Positions 17,498-26,135 are shown, counted from the stretch's first letter. The stretch is 34,605 bases of DNA from Bathymodiolus heckerae thiotrophic gill symbiont (GCF_900180345.1 NZ_FXLV01000010.1:1-34605); one strand, 5' to 3'. Notes: generated by a model not told the origin, from the letters alone. Made by a program: numbers and translations.

Positions 17498-19330
17498 ATG
17501 CAAACCTTTAAAATACTTTATTTTTGCGTGCTTGATTCAATCAACTGTCCACAAGATATTAAACAACTGAATTTAGAGCAGTTGCAATCTTTAGCAGATG
17601 AAATTCGTGCATTTTTAATTAAAAATATTCAAAAAACAGGTGGGCATCTTGCGCCTAATCTCGGCACGGTTGAGATGTCTATTGCGGTGCATTATGTTTT
17701 TAATACGCCAACAGACAGCCTGGTGTTTGATGTGGGGCATCAGGCTTATACGCACAAAATCCTCACAGGGCGTAAGGATAAAATGCACTCGTTGCGACAG
17801 AAAAATGGACTGTCTGGCTTTACCAAAAGATCGGAAAGTGAGCACGACAGCTTCGGTGCTGGACATTCTTCTACTTCGATTAGCGCCGCACTGGGTATTG
17901 CGATTGCCAATGGTATTAATCACAATAATAGCAAATCTATTGCGATCATTGGCGATGGTGCGCTCACAGGTGGCATGTCGTTCGAGGCGCTAAATCATGC
18001 AGGCGACAGTAATGCGGATTTGTTGATTATTCTCAATGATAATGATATGAGCATCTCAAAAAATGTCGGGGCAATGAGCAAATATTTAACCAAACTTATT
18101 TCTGGCAAGATGTATTCAACTATGAAAAACAAATCGCTGGGATTTTTGGAGAAAATGCCGCGTATGCATGAATTCGCCAAACGCTCAGAAGAACACCTTA
18201 AAGGCATGGTTTTGCCTAGCACTTTGTTTGAAGAATTGGGGCTTGATTATTATGGACCTATTGATGGACACGATTTACCCACTTTAATTAAAACACTGCA
18301 AAATTTAAAGACGCAAAACAAACCTAGACTACTTCATATTATCACCAAAAAAGGCCGTGGACTAGACAGTGCAGAAAACGACCCTTGTAAATTCCATGGT
18401 ATTGCTCCTGCCACTGATGGTACAAGCACATTAGACAGTTATAGCGCTGTTTTCGGACGCTGGCTGGTCAATACAGCTACCAACAACAAGAAGCTAATTG
18501 CCATTACACCAGCAATGTGTACTGGCTCTGGCATGGGCGAATTTGAGCAGAAATTCCCTGAGCAGTATTTTGATGTGGGGATTGCCGAACAACACGCTGT
18601 TACTTTTGCAGGTGGCTTGGCTACACAGGGATTAAAACCTGTTGTGGCTATTTATTCGACTTTTTTACAACGCGGTTATGACCAGCTTATTCACGATATT
18701 GCTTTGCAAAATCTGAATGTTATTTTTGCCATTGACCGTGCAGGTTTGGTGGGTACTGATGGTGCTACTCATGCTGGGTGTTTTGATTTGAGTTTTTTAA
18801 GATGTATTCCAAATTTAACGATTATGACACCCAGCAATGGCTTAGAAATGTATCAAATGTTAAACACCGCCCTTAAGATGGAGTCACCTGCTTGTATTCG
18901 TTATCCTAGAGGTGTGGCAAATGTAGAAAACTACGAAACTCAAGGTACGATAGAAATTGGCAAGGCTAAGATTTTGTTAAAAGGCAAAAAAACGGCTATT
19001 TTCGCTTTTGGCAATAGGCTTGAATGCGCCCTAGAAGCTGGCAAAAAGTTAGGGGCTAGCGTGATTGATATGCGTTTTGTTAAGCCGCTAGACACAGCAC
19101 TTATTAGTGCGCTGACAGATGCGCATCAACAGTTGATTTCTATCGAAGATAATGCCATATCAGGGGGTGCAGGCAGTGCAATTGGCGAATACCTACATCA
19201 GCAAAAAATCACCACGCCTTTACACATTCTAGGATTGCCAGATGATTTTACTGAGCAAGGTTCTCAAGAAGAATTGTATCAACAATATGGGCTAACAGCC
19301 GAAGCCATTGTTGCCATTGCCAACTTATGA
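17498..19330 (+). CDS. dxs: 1-deoxy-D-xylulose-5-phosphate synthase
   Basis: The enzyme condenses pyruvate and glyceraldehyde 3-phosphate, the first step of the MEP isoprenoid pathway. It shows FDVGHQAYTHKILTGR, the thiamine motif GDGALTGGMSFEALNHAG, and the catalytic Glu/His region VGIAEQHAVTFAGGLA. The 610-residue frame starts at ATG 17498, but that ATG overlaps a TATAAT (17494-17499). The GTG at 17528 (VLDSINCPQD, matching the usual LLD.IN.P.D N-terminus, 600 aa) may be the true start. No good ribosome site supports either. The stop overlaps the next gene in ATGA. Confidence 0.96.
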   Translation: MQTFKILYFCVLDSINCPQDIKQLNLEQLQSLADEIRAFLIKNIQKTGGHLAPNLGTVEMSIAVHYVFNTPTDSLVFDVGHQAYTHKILTGRKDKMHSLRQKNGLSGFTKRSESEHDSFGAGHSSTSISAALGIAIANGINHNNSKSIAIIGDGALTGGMSFEALNHAGDSNADLLIILNDNDMSISKNVGAMSKYLTKLISGKMYSTMKNKSLGFLEKMPRMHEFAKRSEEHLKGMVLPSTLFEELGLDYYGPIDGHDLPTLIKTLQNLKTQNKPRLLHIITKKGRGLDSAENDPCKFHGIAPATDGTSTLDSYSAVFGRWLVNTATNNKKLIAITPAMCTGSGMGEFEQKFPEQYFDVGIAEQHAVTFAGGLATQGLKPVVAIYSTFLQRGYDQLIHDIALQNLNVIFAIDRAGLVGTDGATHAGCFDLSFLRCIPNLTIMTPSNGLEMYQMLNTALKMESPACIRYPRGVANVENYETQGTIEIGKAKILLKGKKTAIFAFGNRLECALEAGKKLGASVIDMRFVKPLDTALISALTDAHQQLISIEDNAISGGAGSAIGEYLHQQKITTPLHILGLPDDFTEQGSQEELYQQYGLTAEAIVAIANL

Positions 19331-19821
19331 AAAAACTACTGAAACGCTATAGTCTCAATGTAAATGAACTAAAAAATCACAAATCGCTTGGCTGGCTCAG
19401 CAAACATTTAAACAACGCCAGTTTATGGAATTTCAATCGAAAATCCATCTCCAAAGCCTTTGCAGTTGGCTTATTCTGTGCTTTTATTCCCGTGCCATTC
19501 CAGATGTTATTAGCAGCACCCAGTGCCATTATTTTTTCAGCCAACTTACCTGTGGCAGTCGCATTGGTATGGATTACCAATCCTATTACTATACCACCAA
19601 TTTTTTACGCCTGCTACAAACTCGGTGCTTGGGTTTTGGGCGTAAGTATTGAGCAGGATTTTGTGATGTCGCTTGAGTATGTGTGGCAAGTATTTGATAC
19701 TATTTGGCAGCCATTTTTGTTAGGCTGCTTAATTGTGTCTACCGTTAGTTCGATAATGGGTTATTTTACTATTCAGTTTATTTACCGACTAAAAATCTAT
19801 AAAAGACTTAAAAAATCTTAA
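19327..19821 (+). CDS. DUF2062 family membrane protein
   Basis: The 164-residue protein shows the DUF2062 pattern: an N-terminal [35 protein letters not shown] region, a second hydrophobic segment with [24 protein letters not shown], and a C-terminal membrane helix. Function is unknown. It overlaps the dxs stop by 4 bp, so it is coupled to dxs. It ends RLKKS inside a perfect palindrome and overlaps the convergent ispG stop by 4 bp. Confidence 0.9.
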   Translation: MKKLLKRYSLNVNELKNHKSLGWLSKHLNNASLWNFNRKSISKAFAVGLFCAFIPVPFQMLLAAPSAIIFSANLPVAVALVWITNPITIPPIFYACYKLGAWVLGVSIEQDFVMSLEYVWQVFDTIWQPFLLGCLIVSTVSSIMGYFTIQFIYRLKIYKRLKKS

Positions 19822-19837
19822 GATTTTTTAAGTCTTT
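19802..19837. terminator. Perfect 36-bp palindrome, likely bidirectional terminator, containing both stop codons
   Basis: Arms of 18 bp pair without a mismatch or loop around TT|AA at 19819/19820 (left arm AAAGACTTAAAAAATCTT). The DUF2062 TAA (19819-19821) and the ispG TAA (19820-19818 on minus) lie at the centre. T-rich right arms on either strand would give terminator-like RNA hairpins with U runs for both genes. Confidence 0.75.
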
Positions 19838-20894
19838 GTCTGATTTGCGCCTCAAATTCGTCAACCAAATTCTCATTGGTTACTTTAGAGTGCGTTAATC
19901 CGTCAATATACATTAGATTAGGATCGCCGCCAGTAAGCCCCACTGAGACTGCCTTGGCTTCACCAGGTCCGTTGACTACACAGCCAATCACCGCTGCATC
20001 AATCGGCTCGTTAATGTCTTCAAGGCGAGCTTCAAGTTCGTTCACTACTTTAATCACATCGAACTTTTGCCGTGAGCAAGAAGGACAGGCAATCAAATTA
20101 ACGCCTTTTTGTCGTAAACCTAATGATTTTAAAATATCAAAACCCACTTTGATTTCATCCACTGGATCTGAGGCTAAAGAAACACGAATAGTGTCGCCGA
20201 TGCCTTCTGCAAGCAACAAACCCAAACCAACTGAAGATTTGACCGATCCTGATCTGAGTGAGCCTGCCTCGGTAATACCCAAATGCAGTGGGTTGTCAAT
20301 TTGCGATGCCAGTTGTTTATAGGCAAAAACACTCATAAATACCTCAGAGGCTTTGAGTGATATTTTATAATTATCAAAGTTCAGTTTGTCTAAAATATCG
20401 ATATGCCTAAAGGCACTTTCTACCATTGCCTCAGGGGTTGGCTCGGTGTATTTCTTTTGTAAATCTTTTTCCAAAGAGCCTGCATTCACGCCAATACGAA
20501 TAGGGATATTATGGTCTTTAGCGGATGCTACTACTTCTGCCACCCTATCTGCTCGCCCAATATTTCCGGGATTAATACGCAAACAATCAGCACCATATTC
20601 TGCCACTTTGAGTGCAATTTTATAATCAAAATGGATGTCGGTAATCAGCGGAATATTTACCTGTTTCTTGATGGCTTTAAAAGCCTCTGCCGCACCCATC
20701 GTCGGCACAGAGACACGCACCAAATCAGCACCTGCATTTTGAATGGCTTGTATTTGTGCAACCGTTGCTTTAACATCGTTGGTATCTGTATTGGTCATAC
20801 TCTGCACAGAAATAGGCGCATCACCACCAATTGCCACATTGCCAACAAAAATTTGCTTAGATTTTCTTCTAACGATAGTATGAATAGGTTTCAT
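19818..20894 (-). CDS. ispG: (E)-4-hydroxy-3-methylbut-2-enyl-diphosphate synthase IspG
   Basis: The 358-residue enzyme performs the sixth MEP step with a 4Fe-4S cluster. The TIM-barrel starts with [20 protein letters not shown], and cluster ligands are in IACPSCSRQ and [10 protein letters not shown]. It is the two-domain bacterial form without the plant/Chlamydia insert. It overlaps the upstream 94-aa gene by 4 bp (ATGA) and the convergent DUF2062 gene by 4 bp, ending RLKKS. It and dxs face each other here, so two MEP genes end at one palindrome. Confidence 0.97.
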   Translation of the reverse strand: MKPIHTIVRRKSKQIFVGNVAIGGDAPISVQSMTNTDTNDVKATVAQIQAIQNAGADLVRVSVPTMGAAEAFKAIKKQVNIPLITDIHFDYKIALKVAEYGADCLRINPGNIGRADRVAEVVASAKDHNIPIRIGVNAGSLEKDLQKKYTEPTPEAMVESAFRHIDILDKLNFDNYKISLKASEVFMSVFAYKQLASQIDNPLHLGITEAGSLRSGSVKSSVGLGLLLAEGIGDTIRVSLASDPVDEIKVGFDILKSLGLRQKGVNLIACPSCSRQKFDVIKVVNELEARLEDINEPIDAAVIGCVVNGPGEAKAVSVGLTGGDPNLMYIDGLTHSKVTNENLVDEFEAQIRQRLKKS

Positions 20895-21175
20895 TTTTGA
20901 ATAATTTCATCCAAGTTTTCTAAAATTTCAATTTTTTTTGGTTGGACTTTGTCATGCTCAACATTGACAAAGGTGGTGGTAACTTTTATTTTTTCTATTT
21001 CTGCCTCTTTAATAATAATCAAATCTGTGCTTGGTTTTTGCGGCACTTTTAACCCATCAAAAAAATAGTAAATAACAGCAATAATTAATACAAAAAATAA
21101 TATTGACAGCCACTTAATCAAACTTTTTTTGTTTATTCTTGTTTGTCGTGGATAGTAATCAATACCGCATATCAT
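20891..21175 (-). CDS. Small single-span membrane protein in the rodZ position
   Basis: The 94-residue frame overlaps rlmN and ispG by 4 bp each (ATGA at both ends), which strongly suggests a translated gene. It has a basic juxtamembrane stretch ([13 protein letters not shown]), one membrane helix (about 25-44, [20 protein letters not shown]) and a charged C-terminal tail of about 50 residues ([13 protein letters not shown]). In many gammaproteobacteria rodZ lies between rlmN/pilF and ispG. The basic-TM-periplasmic order recalls the middle of RodZ, but the HTH domain and β-domain are missing. I treat it as unknown, possibly a reduced RodZ-like protein. Confidence 0.7.
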   Translation of the reverse strand: MICGIDYYPRQTRINKKSLIKWLSILFFVLIIAVIYYFFDGLKVPQKPSTDLIIIKEAEIEKIKVTTTFVNVEHDKVQPKKIEILENLDEIIQK

Positions 21176-22239
21176 GTTTGTGTGCGCTTGGTTTTATCAA
21201 CAACCTTGCCAGCCAATTGTCCGCAAGCTGCATCCACCTCTTCTCCGCGTGTGCGTCTAGTCATGGTACGAATGCCGTTGTCAAATAAAACATCTTGAAA
21301 AGATGCAATTGTAACCTTTTTTGAAGTTTGATACTGGGTTTCGGGAAAGGGGTTAAAGGGAATTAAATTCACTTTAGCCGAGAGTCCTTTTAACAAAATT
21401 GCTAATTTTTTAGCCTGAGCGACGCTGTCATTGACGCCCTCTAACATCACATATTCAAATAAAATATGCCGTTCCTGCGTACCTGCCGCTAAATAATTTT
21501 GACAAGCTGACAAGAGTTCTTGAATGGGGTATTTTTGATTAATCGGCACCAATTCATCACGCAAAACATCATCAGGTGCATGCAAGGATATTGCCAAACT
21601 CACTGGGGTTCTGTCTGCCATACGCAACAATGCTGGCACCACACCTGAGGTAGATATGGTTACCTTACGCCTAGAAAGTCCAAAGGCTAAATCATCTAGT
21701 AGCAAATCACAAGCCACATATACTGATTTTTCATTCAACAATGGCTCACCCATACCCATAAACACCACATTGGAAATGCGCTTATCTTTATCGGTTAAAT
21801 ACTGCTTAGCAATCATTACTTGGGCAATAATCTCTGCCGTGCTCAGATTACGATTAAACCCTTGCACACCTGTTGAACAAAAAGTACACGCTAATGAGCA
21901 GCCTACTTGCGAGGAAATACATAGCGTGCCTCTGTCTTTCTCAGGAATATACACCGTTTCTATGAAATTATTGTCGCCCACATCAATAACCCACTTAATA
22001 ACACCATCAAGCGCACAATCCTGTTTGAAAACTTTGGGAAAATCAATACAGGCAATATCGTTAAGCTGTTGTCTAAGTTTTTTACTAAGATTTAACATTT
22101 TGTCAAAATCAAATTCGTGGTATTTATAAATCCACTGCATAATTTGCTTGACACAATAAGGCTTCTCACCCAAAACTTGAAAAAACTCAGCTAACATTTG
22201 TTGATTCAGGTTTAAAAGATTTTGCTTGTTATTTGGCAT
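21172..22239 (-). CDS. rlmN: Dual-specificity 23S rRNA/tRNA adenine-C2 methyltransferase
   Basis: This radical SAM enzyme methylates A2503 of 23S rRNA and A37 of tRNAs. It has the CxxxCxxC cluster in CSLACTFCSTG, the EVYIP..-like VETVYIPEKDRGTLC..SSQ motif written here as FIETVYIPEKDRGTLCISSQ, and the C-terminal catalytic Cys in VDAACGQLAG. The start is set at 22239 (MPNNKQNLLNLN, 355 aa). The frame also opens upstream at 22272, but those codons lie in the T run of the hup terminator. There is no clear ribosome site. It heads an rlmN / 94-aa gene / ispG unit. Confidence 0.95.
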   Translation of the reverse strand: MPNNKQNLLNLNQQMLAEFFQVLGEKPYCVKQIMQWIYKYHEFDFDKMLNLSKKLRQQLNDIACIDFPKVFKQDCALDGVIKWVIDVGDNNFIETVYIPEKDRGTLCISSQVGCSLACTFCSTGVQGFNRNLSTAEIIAQVMIAKQYLTDKDKRISNVVFMGMGEPLLNEKSVYVACDLLLDDLAFGLSRRKVTISTSGVVPALLRMADRTPVSLAISLHAPDDVLRDELVPINQKYPIQELLSACQNYLAAGTQERHILFEYVMLEGVNDSVAQAKKLAILLKGLSAKVNLIPFNPFPETQYQTSKKVTIASFQDVLFDNGIRTMTRRTRGEEVDAACGQLAGKVVDKTKRTQT

Positions 22240-22261
22240 AATTATTTGACATAAGAGGCAT

Positions 22262-22286
22262 AAAAAAAGCACCCGAAGGTGCCTCT
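22262..22286 (-). terminator. Rho-independent terminator of hup
   Basis: On the minus strand GCACC/GGTGC form a stem with a 4-base loop followed by seven T (22262-22268), directly after the hup stop. The T run abuts the rlmN leader. Confidence 0.9.
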
Positions 22287-22304
22287 TTCTGAAACAATTA
22301 AAAT

Positions 22305-22580
22305 TTAACCGTTTACGGCTTCTTTGAGTGCCTTGCCTGCTTTAAATGCAGCTACTTTAGAGGCTTTGATTTGAATCGTAGCGCCTGTTTGTGGGTTACG
22401 ACCTGTGCGTGCTGCACGGTCTCTAACAACAAAAGAGCCAAAGCCTGTTAGTTGCACACCATCGCCTTTAGACATAGCGCCAGAAATAGCATCAGTTGTA
22501 GCGTTTAATGCGCGACCTGCGTCTGCTTTAGAAAGGTTTGCTGCCGATGCGATTGCATCAATTAATTCAGATTTATTCAT
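22305..22580 (-). CDS. hupB: DNA-binding protein HU, beta type
   Basis: The 91-residue protein is a full-length [22 protein letters not shown], then the DNA-arm region [21 protein letters not shown], and the [16 protein letters not shown] tail. It bends and compacts DNA. GAGGAG lies 6 bp before the ATG. It is a single-gene unit with its own promoter at 22687-22716 and a terminator at 22262-22286. HU alpha and beta cannot be told apart reliably here. Confidence 0.96.
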   Translation of the reverse strand: MNKSELIDAIASAANLSKADAGRALNATTDAISGAMSKGDGVQLTGFGSFVVRDRAARTGRNPQTGATIQIKASKVAAFKAGKALKEAVNG

Positions 22581-22686
22581 GTTTTTCTCCTCGAAGGTTT
22601 TTGTTAAAAAAAATACTAAAGGTTTTTTACCTATGCAAGAGATGAAAATAATGAACTAACCACCATCTCAACATTTAGTGGACACA

Positions 22687-22716
22687 ATTATAGACAGAAA
22701 AATACCCTTGTGTCAA
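22687..22716 (-). promoter_or_regulatory. Strong sigma-70-type promoter of hup
   Basis: On the minus strand both hexamers are perfect: TTGACA (22711-22716) and TATAAT (22687-22692), separated by 18 bp. The leader to the hup ATG is about 100 bases and can form a small hairpin CCAC/GTGG near 22660-22681. Confidence 0.85.
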
Positions 22717-22753
22717 TGTTTTTCAATAAAAAAATACAAACAAACAAGTTTAT

Positions 22754-23233
22754 TTATTTACAACTCTCTTTTAACGCCCTTTGCTTGTCTCTTTTCCAGT
22801 CTTTTTCTTTAATATCTTGGCGTTTGTCGTACCCCTTCTTTCCTTTAGCCACACCAATTTCTAGCTTAACCTTGCCTCTAAGCCAATACAATTTGAGTGG
22901 CACCACAGTCGCCCCTTTTTGATTGATTTTATCCTTGATGCGGTTAATTTCTAAACGGTGCAATAACAGTTTTCGGGTTCTAGTTGGGTCTGCATTGACA
23001 TGGGTAGAGGTGTATTTCAACGGAGAAATGTGGCTACCAAACAAAAATAACTCATTATTTTTTAAAATAACATAACTTTCTTTAATCTGTACTTTATTGT
23101 CTCGCAGGCTTTTTACTTCCCAGCCCTCTAAAGAAACGCCAACTTCAAGCGTTTGTTCGATAAAATAGTCATGTCGTGCTTTTTTATTGACGACAATCGT
23201 ATTTGAACTTGTTTTTTTATTTTTCTTGACCAT
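22754..23233 (-). CDS. smpB: SsrA-binding protein SmpB
   Basis: The 159-residue protein binds tmRNA for trans-translation rescue of stalled ribosomes. It has NKKARHDYFIEQTLEVGVSL, GWEVKSLR, THVNADPTRTRKLLLHR and the C-terminal GKKGYDKRQDIKEKDWKRDK tail that enters the mRNA channel. Its ATG (23233-23231 on minus) overlaps the ratA ATG on the other strand in CATG. A weak AGAG lies upstream inside ratA. No ssrA gene is seen in the window. Confidence 0.97.
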   Translation of the reverse strand: MVKKNKKTSSNTIVVNKKARHDYFIEQTLEVGVSLEGWEVKSLRDNKVQIKESYVILKNNELFLFGSHISPLKYTSTHVNADPTRTRKLLLHRLEINRIKDKINQKGATVVPLKLYWLRGKVKLEIGVAKGKKGYDKRQDIKEKDWKRDKQRALKESCK

Positions 23234-23669
23234 GCATAAAATCTCTAAAAGTGCTATCGTGCCTTACTCGTGCAGGCAAATGTATCAGTTGGTTAATCAA
23301 ATTGATGAATACCCGCAATTTTTAAACTGGTGCTCATCTGCGTGTATTTTAAATCAAACTGAGGATGAAATTACCGCTTCGGTAAGTATTAATAAAGGTG
23401 CATTCCAACAAGCCTTTACCACTATCAATAAATTAACTACTGATGCGTGCATTGATATGCAGCTCAAAGACGGTCTTTTTAAGCAATTAAAAGGTGCATG
23501 GATTTTCACCCCACTAAGCGACAGTGCCTGCAAAATCAACCTTGAGTTAGAATTTAGTTTTGCTTCTAAATTGGTTGATATAGCAATTGCGCCTATTTTT
23601 ACTTCAATCTCCAACACACAACTCGATGCCTTTGTTGAGCGTGCTAAATGCCTTTATGGTTCTGTTTAA
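23232..23669 (+). CDS. ratA: Ribosome-association toxin RatA-like START-domain protein
   Basis: The start at 23232 gives MHKISKSAIVPYSCRQMYQL, which aligns with the E. coli RatA start (PQISRTALVPYSAEQMYQLV by memory). The 145-residue protein is a polyketide-cyclase/START (SRPBCC) fold. RatA blocks 70S formation in E. coli; homologues also act in ubiquinone handling (CoQ10-binding). smpB and ratA are neighbours in many gammaproteobacteria, but here their start codons overlap. The 3' end overlaps the next gene by 14 bp. There is no purine-rich ribosome site before it. Confidence 0.9.
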   Translation: MHKISKSAIVPYSCRQMYQLVNQIDEYPQFLNWCSSACILNQTEDEITASVSINKGAFQQAFTTINKLTTDACIDMQLKDGLFKQLKGAWIFTPLSDSACKINLELEFSFASKLVDIAIAPIFTSISNTQLDAFVERAKCLYGSV

Positions 23670-24177
23670 TAAGCCGTTTGGGGTGTTGTGTCAATTTAGT
23701 GGCAAAGGGAAAAACTTGTCCAACTACATTGATATAAAAAACATTTATCCAGCAGGACGACTTGACAAAGACTCAGAAGGCTTGGTGTTATTAACCGATG
23801 ATGGAAAATTACAACATCAAATTTCACACCCAAAATTTGACAAAGAAAAAACCTATCTCCTCCAAGTTGAGGGCAAAATCACAGATAAAGCCATCACTCA
23901 ATTATGCCAAGGAATAACACTAAAAGACGGACGCACCAAGCCTGCCAAGGCAAGTGTTATTCAGCAACCTGACTGGCTTTGGCACAGAAACCCGCCAATA
24001 CGCATACGTCAAAACATCCCAACTTCGTGGATTGAACTCAAAATCACAGAAGGCAAAAATCGCCAAGTTCGGCGCATGAGTGCCCATGTTGGTTTTCCAA
24101 CATTACGCTTGATTCGGATTGGTATTGGCAAGTTTCAATTAAAACAACTAAAACTTGGCGACTATGAACGCATTTGA
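23656..24177 (+). CDS. rluE: RluE-like 23S rRNA pseudouridine synthase
   Basis: The start at 23656 (MVLFNKPFGVLCQFSGKG) fits the family; the frame is open further upstream inside ratA. The 173-residue protein has the catalytic Asp motif AGRLDKDSEGLVLLTDDG and the KNRQVRRMSAHVGFPTLRLIR region of the RsuA/RluE branch, and lacks the S4 domain, as RluE does. In E. coli RluE modifies U2457 of 23S rRNA. It overlaps ratA by 14 bp and the next gene by 14 bp, forming a tight three-gene unit. Confidence 0.9.
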   Translation: MVLFNKPFGVLCQFSGKGKNLSNYIDIKNIYPAGRLDKDSEGLVLLTDDGKLQHQISHPKFDKEKTYLLQVEGKITDKAITQLCQGITLKDGRTKPAKASVIQQPDWLWHRNPPIRIRQNIPTSWIELKITEGKNRQVRRMSAHVGFPTLRLIRIGIGKFQLKQLKLGDYERI

Positions 24178-24946
24178 ACTGGCTTTTAACGCATTAACTG
24201 AGTGCGATATTGATAAAAAAATCAATCAAGTAGCAAGTTTACATGCGCACAAAAATACGCTAGAATTTTCAAATGCCTTTCCGGTGCATTCTATTGAAAT
24301 TCCTGGTAGACCTGACAAGCCAGCATTAGTACGGTTTCAAGATTTACCCAAACACAACAAATCAGACCTGAGTTTTATTCACACCATTCATGCTATTTGC
24401 CATATTGAGTTTAATGCGATTAATTTGGCATTAGATGCTATTTATCGCTTTCAAAAGTTGCCTGAACAATTCTATCAAGATTGGATTCAAGTGGCTTTTG
24501 AAGAGTCGCAGCACTTTACTCTGATTAATAATTATCTAACCGAACTGGGTTATCAATATGGCGACTTTGTAGCGCACAATGGCTTATGGAAAATGACGCT
24601 TGATACCGATTATGATGTGCTTGCGCGTATGGCACTAGTGCCCAGAGTACTAGAAGCCAGAGGCTTAGATGTTACGCCGAAAATTCAAAAACGCTTCCTG
24701 CATTCTAAATTTAGCGCTATGAGTGATATTTTACAAACCATCTTTGAAGATGAAATTGGCCATGTCAAAATCGGCAATACTTGGTTTCATTATCTATGCC
24801 AACAAAGAGGGGTGAATCCTTTAAGTACTTTTGATGACTTGATAAAAAAGCATATAGGCTCTGAACTTCGAGGTCCGTTCAATATTGAAGCTAGAAAACT
24901 AGCAGACTTTTCTAAACAAGAATTAGACTATTTACAGCGCATTTAA
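24164..24946 (+). CDS. DUF455 ferritin-like protein
   Basis: The start at 24164 (MNAFELAFNALTECDID) is preferred over TTG at 24155. The 260-residue protein has ferritin-like metal-ligand patterns: HAICHIEFNAIN, FEESQHF and the late EDEIGHVKIG, and the family motifs SIEIPGRPDKPALV and VPRVLEARGLDVTP. A di-iron or similar oxidase/oxygenase role is inferred; no substrate is known. It overlaps rluE by 14 bp and, convergently, the DUF3530 gene by 15 bp. Confidence 0.9.
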   Translation: MNAFELAFNALTECDIDKKINQVASLHAHKNTLEFSNAFPVHSIEIPGRPDKPALVRFQDLPKHNKSDLSFIHTIHAICHIEFNAINLALDAIYRFQKLPEQFYQDWIQVAFEESQHFTLINNYLTELGYQYGDFVAHNGLWKMTLDTDYDVLARMALVPRVLEARGLDVTPKIQKRFLHSKFSAMSDILQTIFEDEIGHVKIGNTWFHYLCQQRGVNPLSTFDDLIKKHIGSELRGPFNIEARKLADFSKQELDYLQRI

Positions 24947-25810
24947 CCAACTACTTACCTTGATAATAAGGCGTTCAACTGATTTATTGTTTGTGTAATA
25001 ATGATCGGCATTGTTAATAATCATTTGTGCTGACTTTTTATTACCTGCCATCTTAATCAACCTACCCCTGTAGGCTGATAGTTTTCTCACGCCAGAGAAA
25101 TCCTGAGCAGCGTAAATATCCAATAACGGTACTGACATCTTGTGAAATGGAAAGCCATTTACAATCTTCTGATTGTAGTCCGTTGCTCCCATACCAATAC
25201 CAACAAATGCCTTGATTTTATCGTTGTTGTATTTATCCACATAACTCATCGCCATATGTGCGCCGCAACCATGCGCAATCAGCACAATATTACTAATACC
25301 TTTTTCCTGGTAAAAATCAATTGCCGCATCAATGCGCTCGTGCGAATAAGGAAATATTGGCACATAATCATAATATTTAGCCTCTTTGCCTAACACTGGC
25401 ATTTGCACCGATAAAGTATGCCAGCCCTGCTCTGTCAATCCAGTGCGAAGTGGCTTAATGGTGTCCGCCCAGTTAGCGTGCTGCCCACGATTGTGTAGAA
25501 TAATCACACCGCCTTTAGGCTTATCCGCCTCACTTTCCATAAAGATGCTAAACACTTCTTGGTCGTTTTTAAGGGATAAATATTCCACATCGCCATCCAT
25601 CACCGCATCCGCTATCTCATCAACCATTCGTTGTTCTCTAAGAAAATCAGGCTTAGAGTCTACAAACTGATTAAATTCAGCATGTAATTTATTTGGATTA
25701 AAATCACCAAACATTGGCAAATTTGGCAGCTTCAACATACCAGGGATTGGAAACACCGCATACGATACTTGTATCAATAGTAAACTTAATGTTAATAGAG
25801 ACCTTTGCAT
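24932..25810 (-). CDS. Exported DUF3530 family α/β-hydrolase-fold protein, start codon supplied by a MITE end
   Basis: The 292-residue protein has a signal peptide MQRSLLTLSLLLIQVSYA and an α/β-hydrolase fold (VIILHNRGQHANWAD near 103-115; VLIAHGCGAHMAM near 176-188; late D and H in DIYAAQDF and NADHYY). The nucleophile elbow reads AHGCGA, with Gly in the usual Ser position, so hydrolase activity is doubtful, as in much of DUF3530. Its ATG and first four codons lie in the end of MITE copy 2. Removing both MITEs restores MNKLLLTLSLLLIQVSYA with AGGAG before it. No ribosome site precedes the present ATG. The 3' end overlaps the DUF455 gene by 15 bp. Confidence 0.85.
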   Translation of the reverse strand: MQRSLLTLSLLLIQVSYAVFPIPGMLKLPNLPMFGDFNPNKLHAEFNQFVDSKPDFLREQRMVDEIADAVMDGDVEYLSLKNDQEVFSIFMESEADKPKGGVIILHNRGQHANWADTIKPLRTGLTEQGWHTLSVQMPVLGKEAKYYDYVPIFPYSHERIDAAIDFYQEKGISNIVLIAHGCGAHMAMSYVDKYNNDKIKAFVGIGMGATDYNQKIVNGFPFHKMSVPLLDIYAAQDFSGVRKLSAYRGRLIKMAGNKKSAQMIINNADHYYTNNKSVERLIIKVSSWLNAL

Positions 25811-25959
25811 AAATAGGGATGATTAGCAGAATTCAATTTTTGTCAAATTGGTATTTTTTTTAAACTCTGCTCTAGCAAGACTAAGGCTAGGTTTAAAAAA
25901 ATTACCAAATTGGTAAAAAGTGGATTTTTGATGATTATTCATATTTATACAAAGGTCTC
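25798..25959 (+). mobile_element. MITE copy 2 (162 bp), subfamily B
   Basis: Ends are GAGACCTTTGCATAAAT and ATTTATaCAAAGGTCTC, flanked on both sides by TAATA. The interior (CAAATTGGTATTTTTTTTAAA-type arms, AGCAAGACTAAGGCTAGG core) matches copy 4 rather than copies 1 and 3. The left end overlaps the first codons of the DUF3530 gene. Together with copy 3 it accounts for the whole 25811-26135 gap. Confidence 0.92.
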
Positions 25960-25964
25960 TAATA

Positions 25965-26125
25965 GAGACCTTTGCATAAATAGGGATGATTAGCAAAATT
26001 CAATTTTTTCCAGATTGGTGATTTTCTTAAACCTTGTCCTAGCAGGGCTAAGGCTGGGTTTAAAAAATTGCCAAGCGGGTGAAAAGTGGATTTTTGATGA
26101 TTATTCATATTTATGCAAAGGTCTC
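25965..26125 (+). mobile_element. MITE copy 3 (161 bp), subfamily A
   Basis: Ends GAGACCTTTGCATAAAT / ATTTATGCAAAGGTCTC, flanked by TAATA (25960-25964 and 26126-26130); the left TAATA is shared with copy 2. The interior matches copy 1 in reverse orientation (CCTAGCAGGGCTAAGGCTGG core, GCCAAGCGGGTGAAAAG arm). Because copies 2 and 3 belong to different subfamilies, the pair is best explained by two separate insertions at the same target, not by a tandem duplication. Confidence 0.92.
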
Positions 26126-26135
26126 TAATAGTAAT

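Noticed and set aside
25818-25846. Outward promoter in MITE subfamily B (TTGACA on minus strand at 25841-25846)
   Set aside because: The -35 is perfect in copies 2 and 4, but no acceptable -10 lies at 15-19 bp (ATCATC, TAATCA), so a promoter cannot be supported by eye.
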